Positions 1 through 8,095 of a stretch of 64,000 bases of DNA are shown in pieces. The position numbers and the translations under genes were made by a program. Numbering within the stretch: position 1 is the stretch's first letter; each line of letters starts with the position of its first letter. The notes beneath the pieces were generated by a model. It searched no databases, was not told where the DNA came from, and worked only from the letters and a program-made list of their open reading frames with translations. Source of the DNA: Floridanema evergladense (lineage in GTDB: Bacteria; Cyanobacteriota; Cyanobacteriia; Cyanobacteriales; Aerosakkonemataceae); NCBI RefSeq assembly GCF_041929205.1, contig NZ_JBHFNT010000071.1, one strand, 5' to 3'.

Positions 1-60
1 CTCCCCATCTCCCCATCTCCCCATCTCCCCATCTCCCCATCTCCCCATCTCCCCATCTCC
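1..60. repeat. 8-bp minisatellite (CTCCCCAT)n at the window edge
   Basis: Seven perfect tandem copies of CTCCCCAT plus a partial copy (CTCC). The array begins at base 1, so it may extend outside the window. It abuts the stop codon of the oxidoreductase gene. It resembles the C-rich short tandem repeats (STRR type) scattered through filamentous cyanobacterial genomes. Confidence 0.9.
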
Positions 61-1164
61 TCAATAGGTTGTCATTGCTGGGAGCGTCAGACTCGGCAGC
101 GAATGCAACTGTACTACTTGCCCAGTTGTTGCACTTTGATATGCTGCATCTACTATTTTCATGTTGACTAAACCTTCTGCTCCTCCTGGATTCGGTGTGC
201 GGTTGGTTTGAATGCACTCAAAAAAGTGTGCCATTTGGCGATCGTACATCGATTGCGGATAGTGGTCTTGACGGGGAAACTTAAATCCAGATTCAATTTC
301 CACTACTTCGCTTCTCCTCAGTTTGAGCTTGGATCTCAGGCGTGACGGTAACAATTTAACCAGATTGTTTTCTGGGTTCAGGTTAGGCAGCAACAACCGA
401 GTGGGAAAAAGTTGACCAAATCCTCTTGTGCCATAGAGTTGGGTGCTGGATTGTGGGCCATCGCTATATGGTTGTCGCCAGCCTGATTCGATGTAGGAAG
501 TCGTACCATTATCCCAATTAACGATGATGATTCCGGTATCGTCTACCTCGGAGTCTTGATAATACGTACCCATACGAGCAAATACACTGATGGGTTGGGG
601 ATCTCCGAGCAAGAAGCGTGCTGTGTCGATCGCATGAATCCCGATATCTGCGATCGCGCCGCCTCCAGAAAGCGCCTTCTGGGTAAACCAACCTCCGGGT
701 CCCCAGTGAGTATGTATGCCATATCCTTTGGTACGGATGATTCTGCCTAATTTACTGGTGCGCTTTTTCAGCCATTGTGTTTCTTCATCGAAGCGCCAAC
801 AGTGTCCCACCATTAGCACTACGTTAGTTCTTAAGCTTGCTTCCAAGACCTGCTCGGCTTCGATCGCATTGAGCGCCATCGGCTTTTCCACCAACACTGG
901 TACTTTGGCGTTGAGTGCGGCGATCGCTTGCGGTGCGTGCAGGAAGTTCGGTGTCCCAATAATCAACGCATCGAACTTCGCATTAGTCAGTGCTTCTTCT
1001 ATAGTGGTGTACTGATTGGCGATCGAAAACTTTTGCGCGAATCTACCAGCTGGCTCGGCAAACTTCTCAATTACAGCTACTATCTGACCTCCCTGCGCTT
1101 GGACGGCTCTGGCGTGAACTTCAGCAATGTGACCCGCACCAGCAATGGCTACTTTCAATGTCAT
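61..1164 (-). CDS. Gfo/Idh/MocA family NAD(P)-dependent oxidoreductase
   Basis: A 367-residue cytosolic dehydrogenase of the Gfo/Idh/MocA superfamily. An N-terminal Rossmann fold begins with GAGHIA (residues 9-14 region) for NAD(P) binding. The family signature EKP is at residues 93-95; its lysine is the usual catalytic or cofactor-positioning residue. The central GGGAIADIGIHAID segment supplies D173 and H177, the Asp/His pair of the substrate site. The C-terminal half fits the alpha/beta substrate-binding domain. Members act on sugars, inositols or sugar nucleotides; nothing nearby identifies the substrate. The gene stands alone, with its stop touching the minisatellite and its upstream side facing a 334-bp gap. 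Length is normal. Family certain, substrate unknown. Confidence 0.9.
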   Translation of the reverse strand: MTLKVAIAGAGHIAEVHARAVQAQGGQIVAVIEKFAEPAGRFAQKFSIANQYTTIEEALTNAKFDALIIGTPNFLHAPQAIAALNAKVPVLVEKPMALNAIEAEQVLEASLRTNVVLMVGHCWRFDEETQWLKKRTSKLGRIIRTKGYGIHTHWGPGGWFTQKALSGGGAIADIGIHAIDTARFLLGDPQPISVFARMGTYYQDSEVDDTGIIIVNWDNGTTSYIESGWRQPYSDGPQSSTQLYGTRGFGQLFPTRLLLPNLNPENNLVKLLPSRLRSKLKLRRSEVVEIESGFKFPRQDHYPQSMYDRQMAHFFECIQTNRTPNPGGAEGLVNMKIVDAAYQSATTGQVVQLHSLPSLTLPAMTTY

Positions 1165-1498
1165 CTGTTTGTCCTCAAAATCTAAAACATTAAATCTACA
1201 GCCCGTTTTTTCCTAGAGATTCCAGCATCAGTTTCAATTCCCGATTAGCTTCTATGACTCATCGCTCAAAGTCTCCAGAGTGAAGAGGCTAACTCCAAGT
1301 AAACTGAATCTGTGGATAACTATAATGTCATGTATCGATTATTTTCTATCATAGGGTGAGGAGGGATTGAAAGCCCTGTTCAGAGATCTTTACAGAAGCT
1401 TTAAATTAATAGCTAAATAATCAATATTCTTAAAGATATTGTCTACTTTAAAAGCGGAAGATACCTATTTTCTTTAGAAAAAATTCAGACTTTTAGGC
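1165..1498. other. intergenic region, promoter side of the oxidoreductase
   Basis: 334 bp of mostly A+T-rich sequence between two minus-strand genes. I see no ORF with coding character, no tRNA and no strong hairpin followed by a T-run. It must hold the oxidoreductase promoter and the 3' end of the NB-ARC transcript. Confidence 0.5.
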
Positions 1499-3124
1499 TT
1501 AGTTATTTGTCAGCAATATCTGAGCAGTTAAATAATTAATATTCTCAATAATATGTTCTACTTCTGAACCGGAATCTGTTGCCAGGATAGACAGAATTTG
1601 CTGTAGTTGTTCTCGAAAATCATTTTCATTAATTGCGTTTTTACCGAGTCGCTTTTTCAAGGCTGAAATTATAGTTGATGTAGCTGTTTCCTCTGGCTGT
1701 TGCGATCGATGATGTTTTTGCAGTTTATAGGTTTTGAGAATCTTGATACCTTGAATAGTTTTGTTTTGTTCTATTTGGTTAATTTCGTCGATAATTTCCG
1801 CAATTAAACGCTTATTAACATATTCCATAACTACTCGCTGAGTGGTTAAGCCATTGCTTGTCGTTTCGATTAATGAGCGTCGTAATAAAGATTCTATGGC
1901 GTTTTGTAATTCGTCCGGTGATTCGCTTAACCAAGTATGTTCTAATAGCCAAGAAATTGCGATCGGTTCATCTTCAATTGCCAGTTGATAAATTATCGCT
2001 AACTCCAAGGGCCATAATCGAGCGAACTGTTCCTCTAGAAATATTTCAAAATCAAGGGTTAATAAGGATAAACCTTGTTTAAAAAATGCTTCTACGTTAC
2101 CCTGAAGTAGGTCTTTAATTCGAGTAGCTATCATCTTCAGAGCTAAAGGATTTCCTTGATAATACTTGATTAATTGATTCCAGTACTTTTCGCCAGATAA
2201 GCCTTTTTCTTGTAAAATTTCCTTAGCGGCTTCTAGTTGCAATCCCTCTAAAGTTAAATCTCTAACTAAACCAGTTTCCCCAGAAAGTAAGGCAATTTCT
2301 CTGGGTTTATCTCGACTAGTAATCAATAAACAGCTTTCATGTCGTTCCGTGCCGATTCTTTGAAAAAGTTTGCTATAATTTTGATATTCTTCGTGATAAA
2401 ATCCGGCAAATTCTTTGGTTTTTAAGATAAATTCTAAACTATCTAAAATAATTAAACAACGGGATTTTTTTAAATATTCCAGTAGTTGCGAAATAATTTC
2501 ATCTTCATCGTTAGGTAGATCTACTTTTGGTTGTCCAGATAAGAATTGAATCAGTGAAGTAATCAGTTCTTTGAGCGATCGCGGTTTGCGTAGCGATCGC
2601 CAAATTAGATACTCGAACTCGTTCTGTATTTCTTGCGCTAACTTCGCAGCAACCGCTGTTTTGCCAATTCCTCCTATCCCGGAAATTGCCACTAAGCGAC
2701 AGCAATTATCAATAATCCATTTTTTCAAGGTAGCGAGTTCGGTTTGACGACCATAAAAAACTGATACATCTGGTGCGTTTCCCCAATCTTGAGTAATTTG
2801 TGAATTTTGTGAACTCGGGAGTTGCTTGCTAACAGGAGAGAGTTTATCCCAGCTAGGGACAATGCTTTGACTGACCAACTCTGGTTTGTGTTCGGCAAAC
2901 AGAGCAATTAAATCTTCGCGACGATTGCGTTTAATGCTGTCAATTTCACGGGGAATTTCAAAGCGATCGCATAACATTTGGATATGCTTGCGAATTGTCG
3001 GCAGTTTTGCATCTATAGTTGTAGCAATCTCTTCATCGCTTTTCCCTTCCAGCAGCAGCATGAGTACGCTTCTGGGTTTGGCAGTCAAACTCTGCCACTT
3101 TTCCGTGAATTCATCAGAACGCAT
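1499..3124 (-). CDS. NB-ARC (STAND) NTPase with N-terminal HTH-like domain
   Basis: A 541-residue signalling ATPase. Residues 1-80 resemble the LuxR-like helix-turn-helix domain found at the N terminus of vWA-MoxR/NB-ARC proteins of cyanobacteria (LLEGKSDEEIATTI followed by TIRKHIQMLCDRF). The NB-ARC module follows a GRQTEL motif near residue 125: P-loop GIGGIGKT at 149-156, Walker B LIILD at 224-228, an LLITSRDKP sensor segment, and the GNPLALKMI motif. After a winged-helix region (about 400-470) the protein simply ends. Many relatives continue into WD40 or TPR sensor repeats, so this is a short form without an obvious ligand-sensing repeat domain. STAND proteins are oligomerising switches used in regulation, programmed death and anti-phage defence; its role here is unknown. 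Confidence 0.85.
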   Translation of the reverse strand: MRSDEFTEKWQSLTAKPRSVLMLLLEGKSDEEIATTIDAKLPTIRKHIQMLCDRFEIPREIDSIKRNRREDLIALFAEHKPELVSQSIVPSWDKLSPVSKQLPSSQNSQITQDWGNAPDVSVFYGRQTELATLKKWIIDNCCRLVAISGIGGIGKTAVAAKLAQEIQNEFEYLIWRSLRKPRSLKELITSLIQFLSGQPKVDLPNDEDEIISQLLEYLKKSRCLIILDSLEFILKTKEFAGFYHEEYQNYSKLFQRIGTERHESCLLITSRDKPREIALLSGETGLVRDLTLEGLQLEAAKEILQEKGLSGEKYWNQLIKYYQGNPLALKMIATRIKDLLQGNVEAFFKQGLSLLTLDFEIFLEEQFARLWPLELAIIYQLAIEDEPIAISWLLEHTWLSESPDELQNAIESLLRRSLIETTSNGLTTQRVVMEYVNKRLIAEIIDEINQIEQNKTIQGIKILKTYKLQKHHRSQQPEETATSTIISALKKRLGKNAINENDFREQLQQILSILATDSGSEVEHIIENINYLTAQILLTNN

Positions 3125-3333
3125 ATTTTTGTGATTTCATACCCAATAAAAATATTATATCGGAGAAGGTCAGAAAGCAAGGAGAAAGCCAAAACTAGCA
3201 TTTCTTCTCTGTTACCTTTAACTTCTTCATACAAAATTCACAAATTTCATGTTGACAGTACAAAAATCCTGGTTTATTGTGAAATTAATGAAATTAATGA
3301 AATCTGAATCTACCAAAACAGAGGAGCAAAACT

Positions 3334-3873
3334 GTGAAATCTTTATCAGGCCAACATACGGAGTTTCGTCAAAAGCTAAAAAGCCTAGATTTAGGGCCAA
3401 TTGCTTATAAGTTAATGCACCGGGATGAGGGTTTAGGGTGGACGAAGGTAAGGACTAAGCAAGCGATCGCTCGTTACTTAATGTTTCTGATTTTGATTTA
3501 TCTTTATCCCAATCAACCAATAGTTCCGACAGCAGAAATTGACCAAGTTTGGCATCAGCATATTTTAGATACTGATAAGTATGCTGCTGATTGTCAAATG
3601 TTGTTCGGGGAGTTTATTCATCATTTCCCTTACTATGGTTTGCGGGGGAAAGGCGATCGGCAAAATTGGCAGCAAGATTTTGCTCGAACCAAACTACTTT
3701 TTCAAAAACATTTTGCTACTGATATTGATGAATTAAACAAGAATATAGCTAGTGGAAAAGCTTGTACTTTGCAAGGTCGCGCTACGGGAAAACCTTCTGG
3801 TTGCGTTTTACGTAGAGGTAATTCTAGGCAACAACGCCCTCATGTTAACTTCTCTTTCGATGAGGTAGTTTAG
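3334..3873 (+). CDS. glycine-rich domain-containing protein-like (GRDP-like) protein
   Basis: A 179-residue protein matching the GRDP-like family, known from plant GRDPs and bacterial homologues. Diagnostic blocks are EIDQVWHQHILDT (about residues 69-81), the Y..DC pair, and FIHHFPYYGLRG (about 96-107). No signal peptide or membrane helix is visible. The C-terminal 40 residues are basic and low in complexity. Biochemical function in bacteria is not established. It is the only plus-strand gene between two minus-strand NB-ARC genes and is followed by two palindromic repeats that probably act as its 3' end. The start ATG follows an AGAGGAG Shine-Dalgarno-like stretch at about 3320-3326. Family assignment is good; function is not inferred. 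Confidence 0.75.
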   Translation: MKSLSGQHTEFRQKLKSLDLGPIAYKLMHRDEGLGWTKVRTKQAIARYLMFLILIYLYPNQPIVPTAEIDQVWHQHILDTDKYAADCQMLFGEFIHHFPYYGLRGKGDRQNWQQDFARTKLLFQKHFATDIDELNKNIASGKACTLQGRATGKPSGCVLRRGNSRQQRPHVNFSFDEVV

Positions 3874-3882
3874 GCTATATCT

Positions 3883-3910
3883 GTAGAGACGTTTCATGAA
3901 ACGTCTCTAC
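3883..3910. repeat. 28-bp perfect palindrome (GTAGAGACGTTTC family)
   Basis: Arms GTAGAGACGTTTCA and its exact reverse complement meet with no loop, 10 bp after the GRDP-like stop codon. Related copies lie at 8035-8079 and 38892-38933, each just after a plus-strand gene, so the family may double as transcription terminators. This is a common type of cyanobacterial interspersed palindromic repeat. Confidence 0.85.
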
Positions 3911-3950
3911 AATATTTATTGCTCAATTCTGCCTGTTTCTTAGCCCCTGT

Positions 3951-4030
3951 TAATAAGGGGGGTTGGGGGGATCTAAACCTAGTAATCACAGCCTGAGATC
4001 CCCCCTAACCCCCCTTACTCAAGGGGGGAA
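3951..4030. repeat. inverted repeat with AGATCCCCCCTAACCCCCC arms
   Basis: The left arm (3951-3973) reads TAATAAGGGGGGTTGGGG and onwards; the right arm (3996-4018) is its near-perfect reverse complement, with a 22-base loop. A related element lies at 38963-39037. It sits between the convergent GRDP-like and NB-ARC genes. Confidence 0.85.
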
Positions 4031-4051
4031 CTCCGAAAGAATTAATCACTA

Positions 4052-6355
4052 TCAACTTGAGTGATTAATTGTTTGCCACAATTCCTGCATTTCTTCGACT
4101 TCTGGTTTCATCCCCAAATTATCGAAACCTTTTAAGGCTAATTCTGTCCATTCACGAGCTTTTTGTAAGTTTCCACACAGTTGTTCTAGTTTAGCTAAAG
4201 AACTGTAATAGCAAGCGGTACAACGTTGATCTTTGTAGCGTTGAGATATGGGAAGACCTTCTTCTAATAGTTTTCGGGCTGCTGTTAAGTCTCCTAAAGC
4301 AATTTCTACATCAGCTAACCAATGTTGGGTGTAAATAATCGATCGCAACCACCAAACTGATTCAGCTAAAGAAAGCGCTTGTTGATAAAGAGATTTAGCT
4401 TCTAGGTAATTCCCAGTTTTGTAACAAATTTCTGCTTGGTAATAGAAGATATGAATCCAAAAGTTAGGATATTTTTTCTCGGCTGATTCTGCTTGTTCTA
4501 AAAGTTTCTTTTGCTGTTCTAACCATCCTTGTGCTTCGGCAAATCTCCGTTGCCGAATTCGCAATACAGCAATACTAATTCCCAAGTCAAAAGTTAGAGG
4601 AAAATTTAAACTTGAATTTCCTTTATTTGGCTGAGTCTTTCCCACTAATTCCCAGGCTTTAGTTAACAGTAAATCAGCTTCTTGTAACTGTTGGGGTTGA
4701 CCCATGAAACATAGGGTTTTACTGCGTTCTAACATGGCTTCAGCGACGGCTAACCAATCGCATCTTTGTTCGGTTTCTTGAATTAGCCAATTACTCCAAG
4801 TTAAGCGATCGTCCCAATAACCACGCACATGAATAAACCCTTTAATATGAGGCCAGATTTCCCGAAAATCTGAATATCTGTTGTGGACAATGCACCATTC
4901 CAAAACAGCTTGCAAATTTTCCCATTCTGCCTCTAAATTTCCATTTTCAATGTGCCATTCTTTCCAATCCCGACTGCATTCTTGAGCAAATTTTTGATAC
5001 CAATCAATCCAACGTTCTCTAGCTTCTTTCTCAAATTCAGGATAGGCGGCAATTTGGGCGATCGCATATCTCCGAGTCAGGGGAATCATATCATAACGCC
5101 CTTCTCTTTGACTAACTAAAGATAACTGTTGTAATCTTGCTAAACCGTCAGCTGTGGCAATAGGATCGGCGTTAGATAAAGCGACAAAAGCGATCGCTTC
5201 TCTAGTAGCAGCTTGGGAAAACATCGCTAATGCCATTAATACAAAATGAGCAGGTTCTCCAATTAAGGGAGTCACTGAATTTTGGAAACAAAAATGAGCC
5301 ACGTCGCCTGTAGCTTGGGTAATTTTTGCGCTGACATCTTTCAAGATATAACCAGCAGCTAATTGACCAATTGCATAAACAATAACTGCTGGAATACCGC
5401 TAGTTACTTGGTAAAGTTCTTTAGCTTCTTCTGAGGAAAAAATTACTCCTTTTTCTAAACTTTGATTTTCGATTAATTGCAAGCTATCTGTTTCTGGTAA
5501 GGAATTTAATCGAATGGGTACAAACAAAGCGCGATCGCGAGTGGTAATTACGATTTTAACTGTAGCTGGTAAGTCGTACAAAAATGCCAATACATTATCT
5601 CGATCTTCAATAGTTTCTAAGTTGTCAACTATGAGTAAAGTGCGCTGTCGTGACAAACATTCTCTAGTGCATTCTAGTTGGTCTTTTGCATCAGTATGGG
5701 TGATATCGCGTCGTTCTAAAGTATTTGCGATCGCCCGACAAATATCCCGTAATTGACTATCCCTTTTTAATCGTTGCAAAGGGCCAGCAGAAGTTAAATA
5801 ATTCTGTTTGGCAGAGGTGAAAATAATCGCCTCAAAAGTTGGAAAATTTGCGGCATTATCTTCTCTATTAGTAGCAGTTAAACATCGATAAGCTGCTTCT
5901 AAAACTAAAGTGGTTTTACCCACACCTCCAATCCCATCCACACTGATTAAATGTGCTGAATGTTCGTAAGAAAGCAGTTCCAATAACCTTTTCAATTCTG
6001 CTTGCCGACCGACAAAGGTGTTGTAATCCCTGGCTGGTAAATTTTGGTAGATGGTCTTTGGCGACTGAGTATTAGTGAGTAATTTTTGCGTAATTTCCGT
6101 AAGTTTGGAAGTCTCTGGTTGTTCGTCGATCTCCTGCAAATCGGCAATTTCCTGCCAGTCCATCCCTATTGCCTGACAAATGGCAATGAAGGTATCTCTT
6201 TTGATCAACATTCCCCGCCAAAACCGTTTCAAGCTGGCTGGTGCAATCTCCCCTACCTTGCACCATTCCGCCTCAGCTTTTGCCCAACCGCGTTTGCGTC
6301 TGGCGCGATCGACCATTTCCAACCCTTCTTTAGAAGCTCTCAGTGTAACCGCCAT
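4052..6355 (-). CDS. NB-ARC (STAND) NTPase with N-terminal DNA-binding-like domain and C-terminal TPRs
   Basis: A 767-residue STAND ATPase. Residues 1-75 form an XRE-like or cyanobacterial NB-ARC-associated helical domain (ASLKRFWRGMLIKRDTFIAI, then MDWQEIADL). NB-ARC begins with FVGRQAEL near 114: P-loop GIGGVGKT at 141-148, Walker B TLLIVDNLE, and the sensor KIVITTRDR. A winged-helix region with RYDMIPLTRRYA follows. The C-terminal third (about 480-760) is alpha-helical with TPR-like units such as YYQAEICYKTGNYLEAKSLY and CYYSSLAKLEQLCGNLQKA, the probable ligand-sensing part. A divergent 214-bp spacer separates it from the PEP-CTERM gene. Its architecture is complete, unlike the short NB-ARC upstream at 1499-3124. 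Regulatory versus defence role cannot be told from sequence. Confidence 0.88.
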   Translation of the reverse strand: MAVTLRASKEGLEMVDRARRKRGWAKAEAEWCKVGEIAPASLKRFWRGMLIKRDTFIAICQAIGMDWQEIADLQEIDEQPETSKLTEITQKLLTNTQSPKTIYQNLPARDYNTFVGRQAELKRLLELLSYEHSAHLISVDGIGGVGKTTLVLEAAYRCLTATNREDNAANFPTFEAIIFTSAKQNYLTSAGPLQRLKRDSQLRDICRAIANTLERRDITHTDAKDQLECTRECLSRQRTLLIVDNLETIEDRDNVLAFLYDLPATVKIVITTRDRALFVPIRLNSLPETDSLQLIENQSLEKGVIFSSEEAKELYQVTSGIPAVIVYAIGQLAAGYILKDVSAKITQATGDVAHFCFQNSVTPLIGEPAHFVLMALAMFSQAATREAIAFVALSNADPIATADGLARLQQLSLVSQREGRYDMIPLTRRYAIAQIAAYPEFEKEARERWIDWYQKFAQECSRDWKEWHIENGNLEAEWENLQAVLEWCIVHNRYSDFREIWPHIKGFIHVRGYWDDRLTWSNWLIQETEQRCDWLAVAEAMLERSKTLCFMGQPQQLQEADLLLTKAWELVGKTQPNKGNSSLNFPLTFDLGISIAVLRIRQRRFAEAQGWLEQQKKLLEQAESAEKKYPNFWIHIFYYQAEICYKTGNYLEAKSLYQQALSLAESVWWLRSIIYTQHWLADVEIALGDLTAARKLLEEGLPISQRYKDQRCTACYYSSLAKLEQLCGNLQKAREWTELALKGFDNLGMKPEVEEMQELWQTINHSS

Positions 6356-6569
6356 GCTTAGTTTCTCATTAATTATTCAGTTTCTACGCAAAAATGTTGA
6401 CATCCAACCTTACGTAATATTATCCTGTAATTGCTCAGTTCTTGGCAAAGTGCATAGAAATTGAGCCTAAATTACTTATGTCCCCATTGTAACGCCTGAC
6501 TAATATATCAGGTCAGTCGAAGCATGAGTCAGTTATTGTTCAGTCTTTTTAGGTTGAAAAGTTTCTCCC

Positions 6570-7532
6570 ATGAATCACGGAAAAGTTAGAAATCTCGTAG
6601 CTGCTGCTATCACTTACGGTTTCATTTCTGTTACTGGACAAGTAGCTTCAGCTGGCACTTTACACAACGGTTGGAATTATGTTAGCGATCCCAATTATGA
6701 CAGTCTTGCCGGAGATGGTCGTGGTGGAATTATTGCGGGTGGTACTATCTATGAAATTTATGGCATGGCAATTAAAGATGATGTAGATAGTGACAGTATT
6801 TGGGTAGCAATTAATTCTAATTTACCGATCGCTGGAAGGAATACTGGCCCATTTGATAGTGGCTTTCCTATTAGCAATGGCAACATTGGTTGGGGAGATT
6901 TATTATTTGATTTCTCCGGTTTAGGTAACTTTAAAGCTGCTAATGATGCGAGTAGTTTATTTGGGATTCGTTTCGCTGCTGGTAACGATTCAAAAGTATC
7001 TAGGACAGGTGTTTATAGCAATGTAAAAGCTGTCAGCGTAGTGGCACAAAACGGTGGTTGGTCAAATTTTTACAATCATAATATAAACGGAGTGCTTCCG
7101 CGCACAAATAGAAATGCAGCAACGGGTGAATTAGCTTGGAACGATCGCTACTATTCTCCCTATACTTCTCTTGGGGATTGGGATCTGCCACAAACATTAA
7201 TTCCTAACGTTATTGCTTCGGGAACTAAAATTGGTGACATTACTCTTTTAAATAGTTCTCAGCTAAGTGCTGCGGGATTTAGTCCAGCTTTTCTTCCTGC
7301 TGTTGGTAGTCAAACTTTTGGTTTCAAGTTTGCTAAATCCTTACTTCCTCAAGCTGATTATCTTGCTACTTTAATTTTGGAATGTAACAATGATGCGATC
7401 GCCATTAAAGGCACTACCAAAGTAATCAAAGCACCAGAAAAAGTTCCTGAACCATCTACTATTTTAAGTTTAGGAATCATGGCTTTAGTTTTTGGCACTA
7501 ACCGCTTAGGTAAGCAGTTCAAAGTTAGCTAA
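6570..7532 (+). CDS. PEP-CTERM exosortase-sorted surface protein
   Basis: A 320-residue secreted protein. The N-terminal signal peptide (about residues 1-28, ending near VASAG) is followed by a Gly/Asn/Ser-rich extracellular domain. The C terminus has the classic sorting signal: VPEPSTILSLG, a hydrophobic stretch (ILSLGIMALVFG), then a basic tail (NRLGKQFK). Such proteins are processed by an exosortase and displayed on or released from the cell surface. The domain resembles the XDD-type exosortase-dependent proteins of cyanobacteria, but I cannot assign a subtype firmly. The upstream spacer (6356-6569), shared with the divergent NB-ARC gene, contains a small palindrome (CCTGA at 6495 with TCAGG at 6508), a possible operator. 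No exosortase gene is in the window. Confidence 0.85.
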   Translation: MNHGKVRNLVAAAITYGFISVTGQVASAGTLHNGWNYVSDPNYDSLAGDGRGGIIAGGTIYEIYGMAIKDDVDSDSIWVAINSNLPIAGRNTGPFDSGFPISNGNIGWGDLLFDFSGLGNFKAANDASSLFGIRFAAGNDSKVSRTGVYSNVKAVSVVAQNGGWSNFYNHNINGVLPRTNRNAATGELAWNDRYYSPYTSLGDWDLPQTLIPNVIASGTKIGDITLLNSSQLSAAGFSPAFLPAVGSQTFGFKFAKSLLPQADYLATLILECNNDAIAIKGTTKVIKAPEKVPEPSTILSLGIMALVFGTNRLGKQFKVS

Positions 7533-7662
7533 TATTCAACTGCTGTTCATTTTCATGCCAATCAATCTCCTTTGGGTAAACCAAATGAGATAGCTGCTAA
7601 TTTAGCTCTATTTTATTTGGTTTTTTCTTTAGATTTCTGTTTTTTATGGAGAAATTTCACCA

Positions 7663-8010
7663 ATGAATAAAGTATTTGGAAAAGGCGCTTTAGCAACTAA
7701 TTTTATGCAACATGAACCAATTGTTTTTGATGTCAGTCGGTTGCGCGATGATGAACGTTTAGAATTTAAATATGACCATAATAATCAACTTATTGCTGTA
7801 CAAAAAATTAAACTTTCCCTTCTTAAAGAACCGATAGAAGGTTTAGCGGAAACTGATATTTCAGCTGGAGGTTCAGGACGAATTTTTTATCAGGGAAGTT
7901 CTTGGAAAGCGCGATCGGAAGCCGATGTTCCTATTATCGCTGGTCAAATTGTTTTAGTAAAAGCGCGATATGAATTAACTCTGTTTGTCGTACCAGCATA
8001 TTCACTTTAA
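7663..8010 (+). CDS. short stand-alone protein with NfeD-like C-terminal OB fold
   Basis: 115 residues, no signal peptide or membrane helix. The C-terminal 45 residues match the soluble beta-barrel (OB-fold) domain of NfeD proteins: SGRIFYQGSSWKARSE, then IIAGQIVLVKA and LTLFVVP. NfeD domains normally follow membrane helices and partner with SPFH/flotillin proteins. Here the domain stands alone after an unfamiliar 65-residue N-terminal part. A GGAG Shine-Dalgarno-like stretch lies about 10 bases before the ATG. It lies 130 bp after the PEP-CTERM gene on the same strand and ends before a palindromic repeat. The domain call is motif-based; function is not established. Confidence 0.65.
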   Translation: MNKVFGKGALATNFMQHEPIVFDVSRLRDDERLEFKYDHNNQLIAVQKIKLSLLKEPIEGLAETDISAGGSGRIFYQGSSWKARSEADVPIIAGQIVLVKARYELTLFVVPAYSL

Positions 8011-8034
8011 TTTGCGCTAACCTTAACAAAGATC

Positions 8035-8079
8035 GTAGAGACTTTGTATATTAAAAGACGTTGTATACAACGTCTCTAC
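8035..8079. repeat. palindromic repeat, GTAGAGAC family
   Basis: Outer arms GTAGAGAC (8035) and GTCTC-TAC (to 8079) enclose a perfect 20-bp palindrome at 8056-8075 (AGACGTTGTA plus its complement). It lies between the convergent NfeD-like and kinase genes and is a diverged relative of the elements at 3883 and 38892. Confidence 0.75.
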
Positions 8080-8095
8080 AATTTGTAGCAAACAT

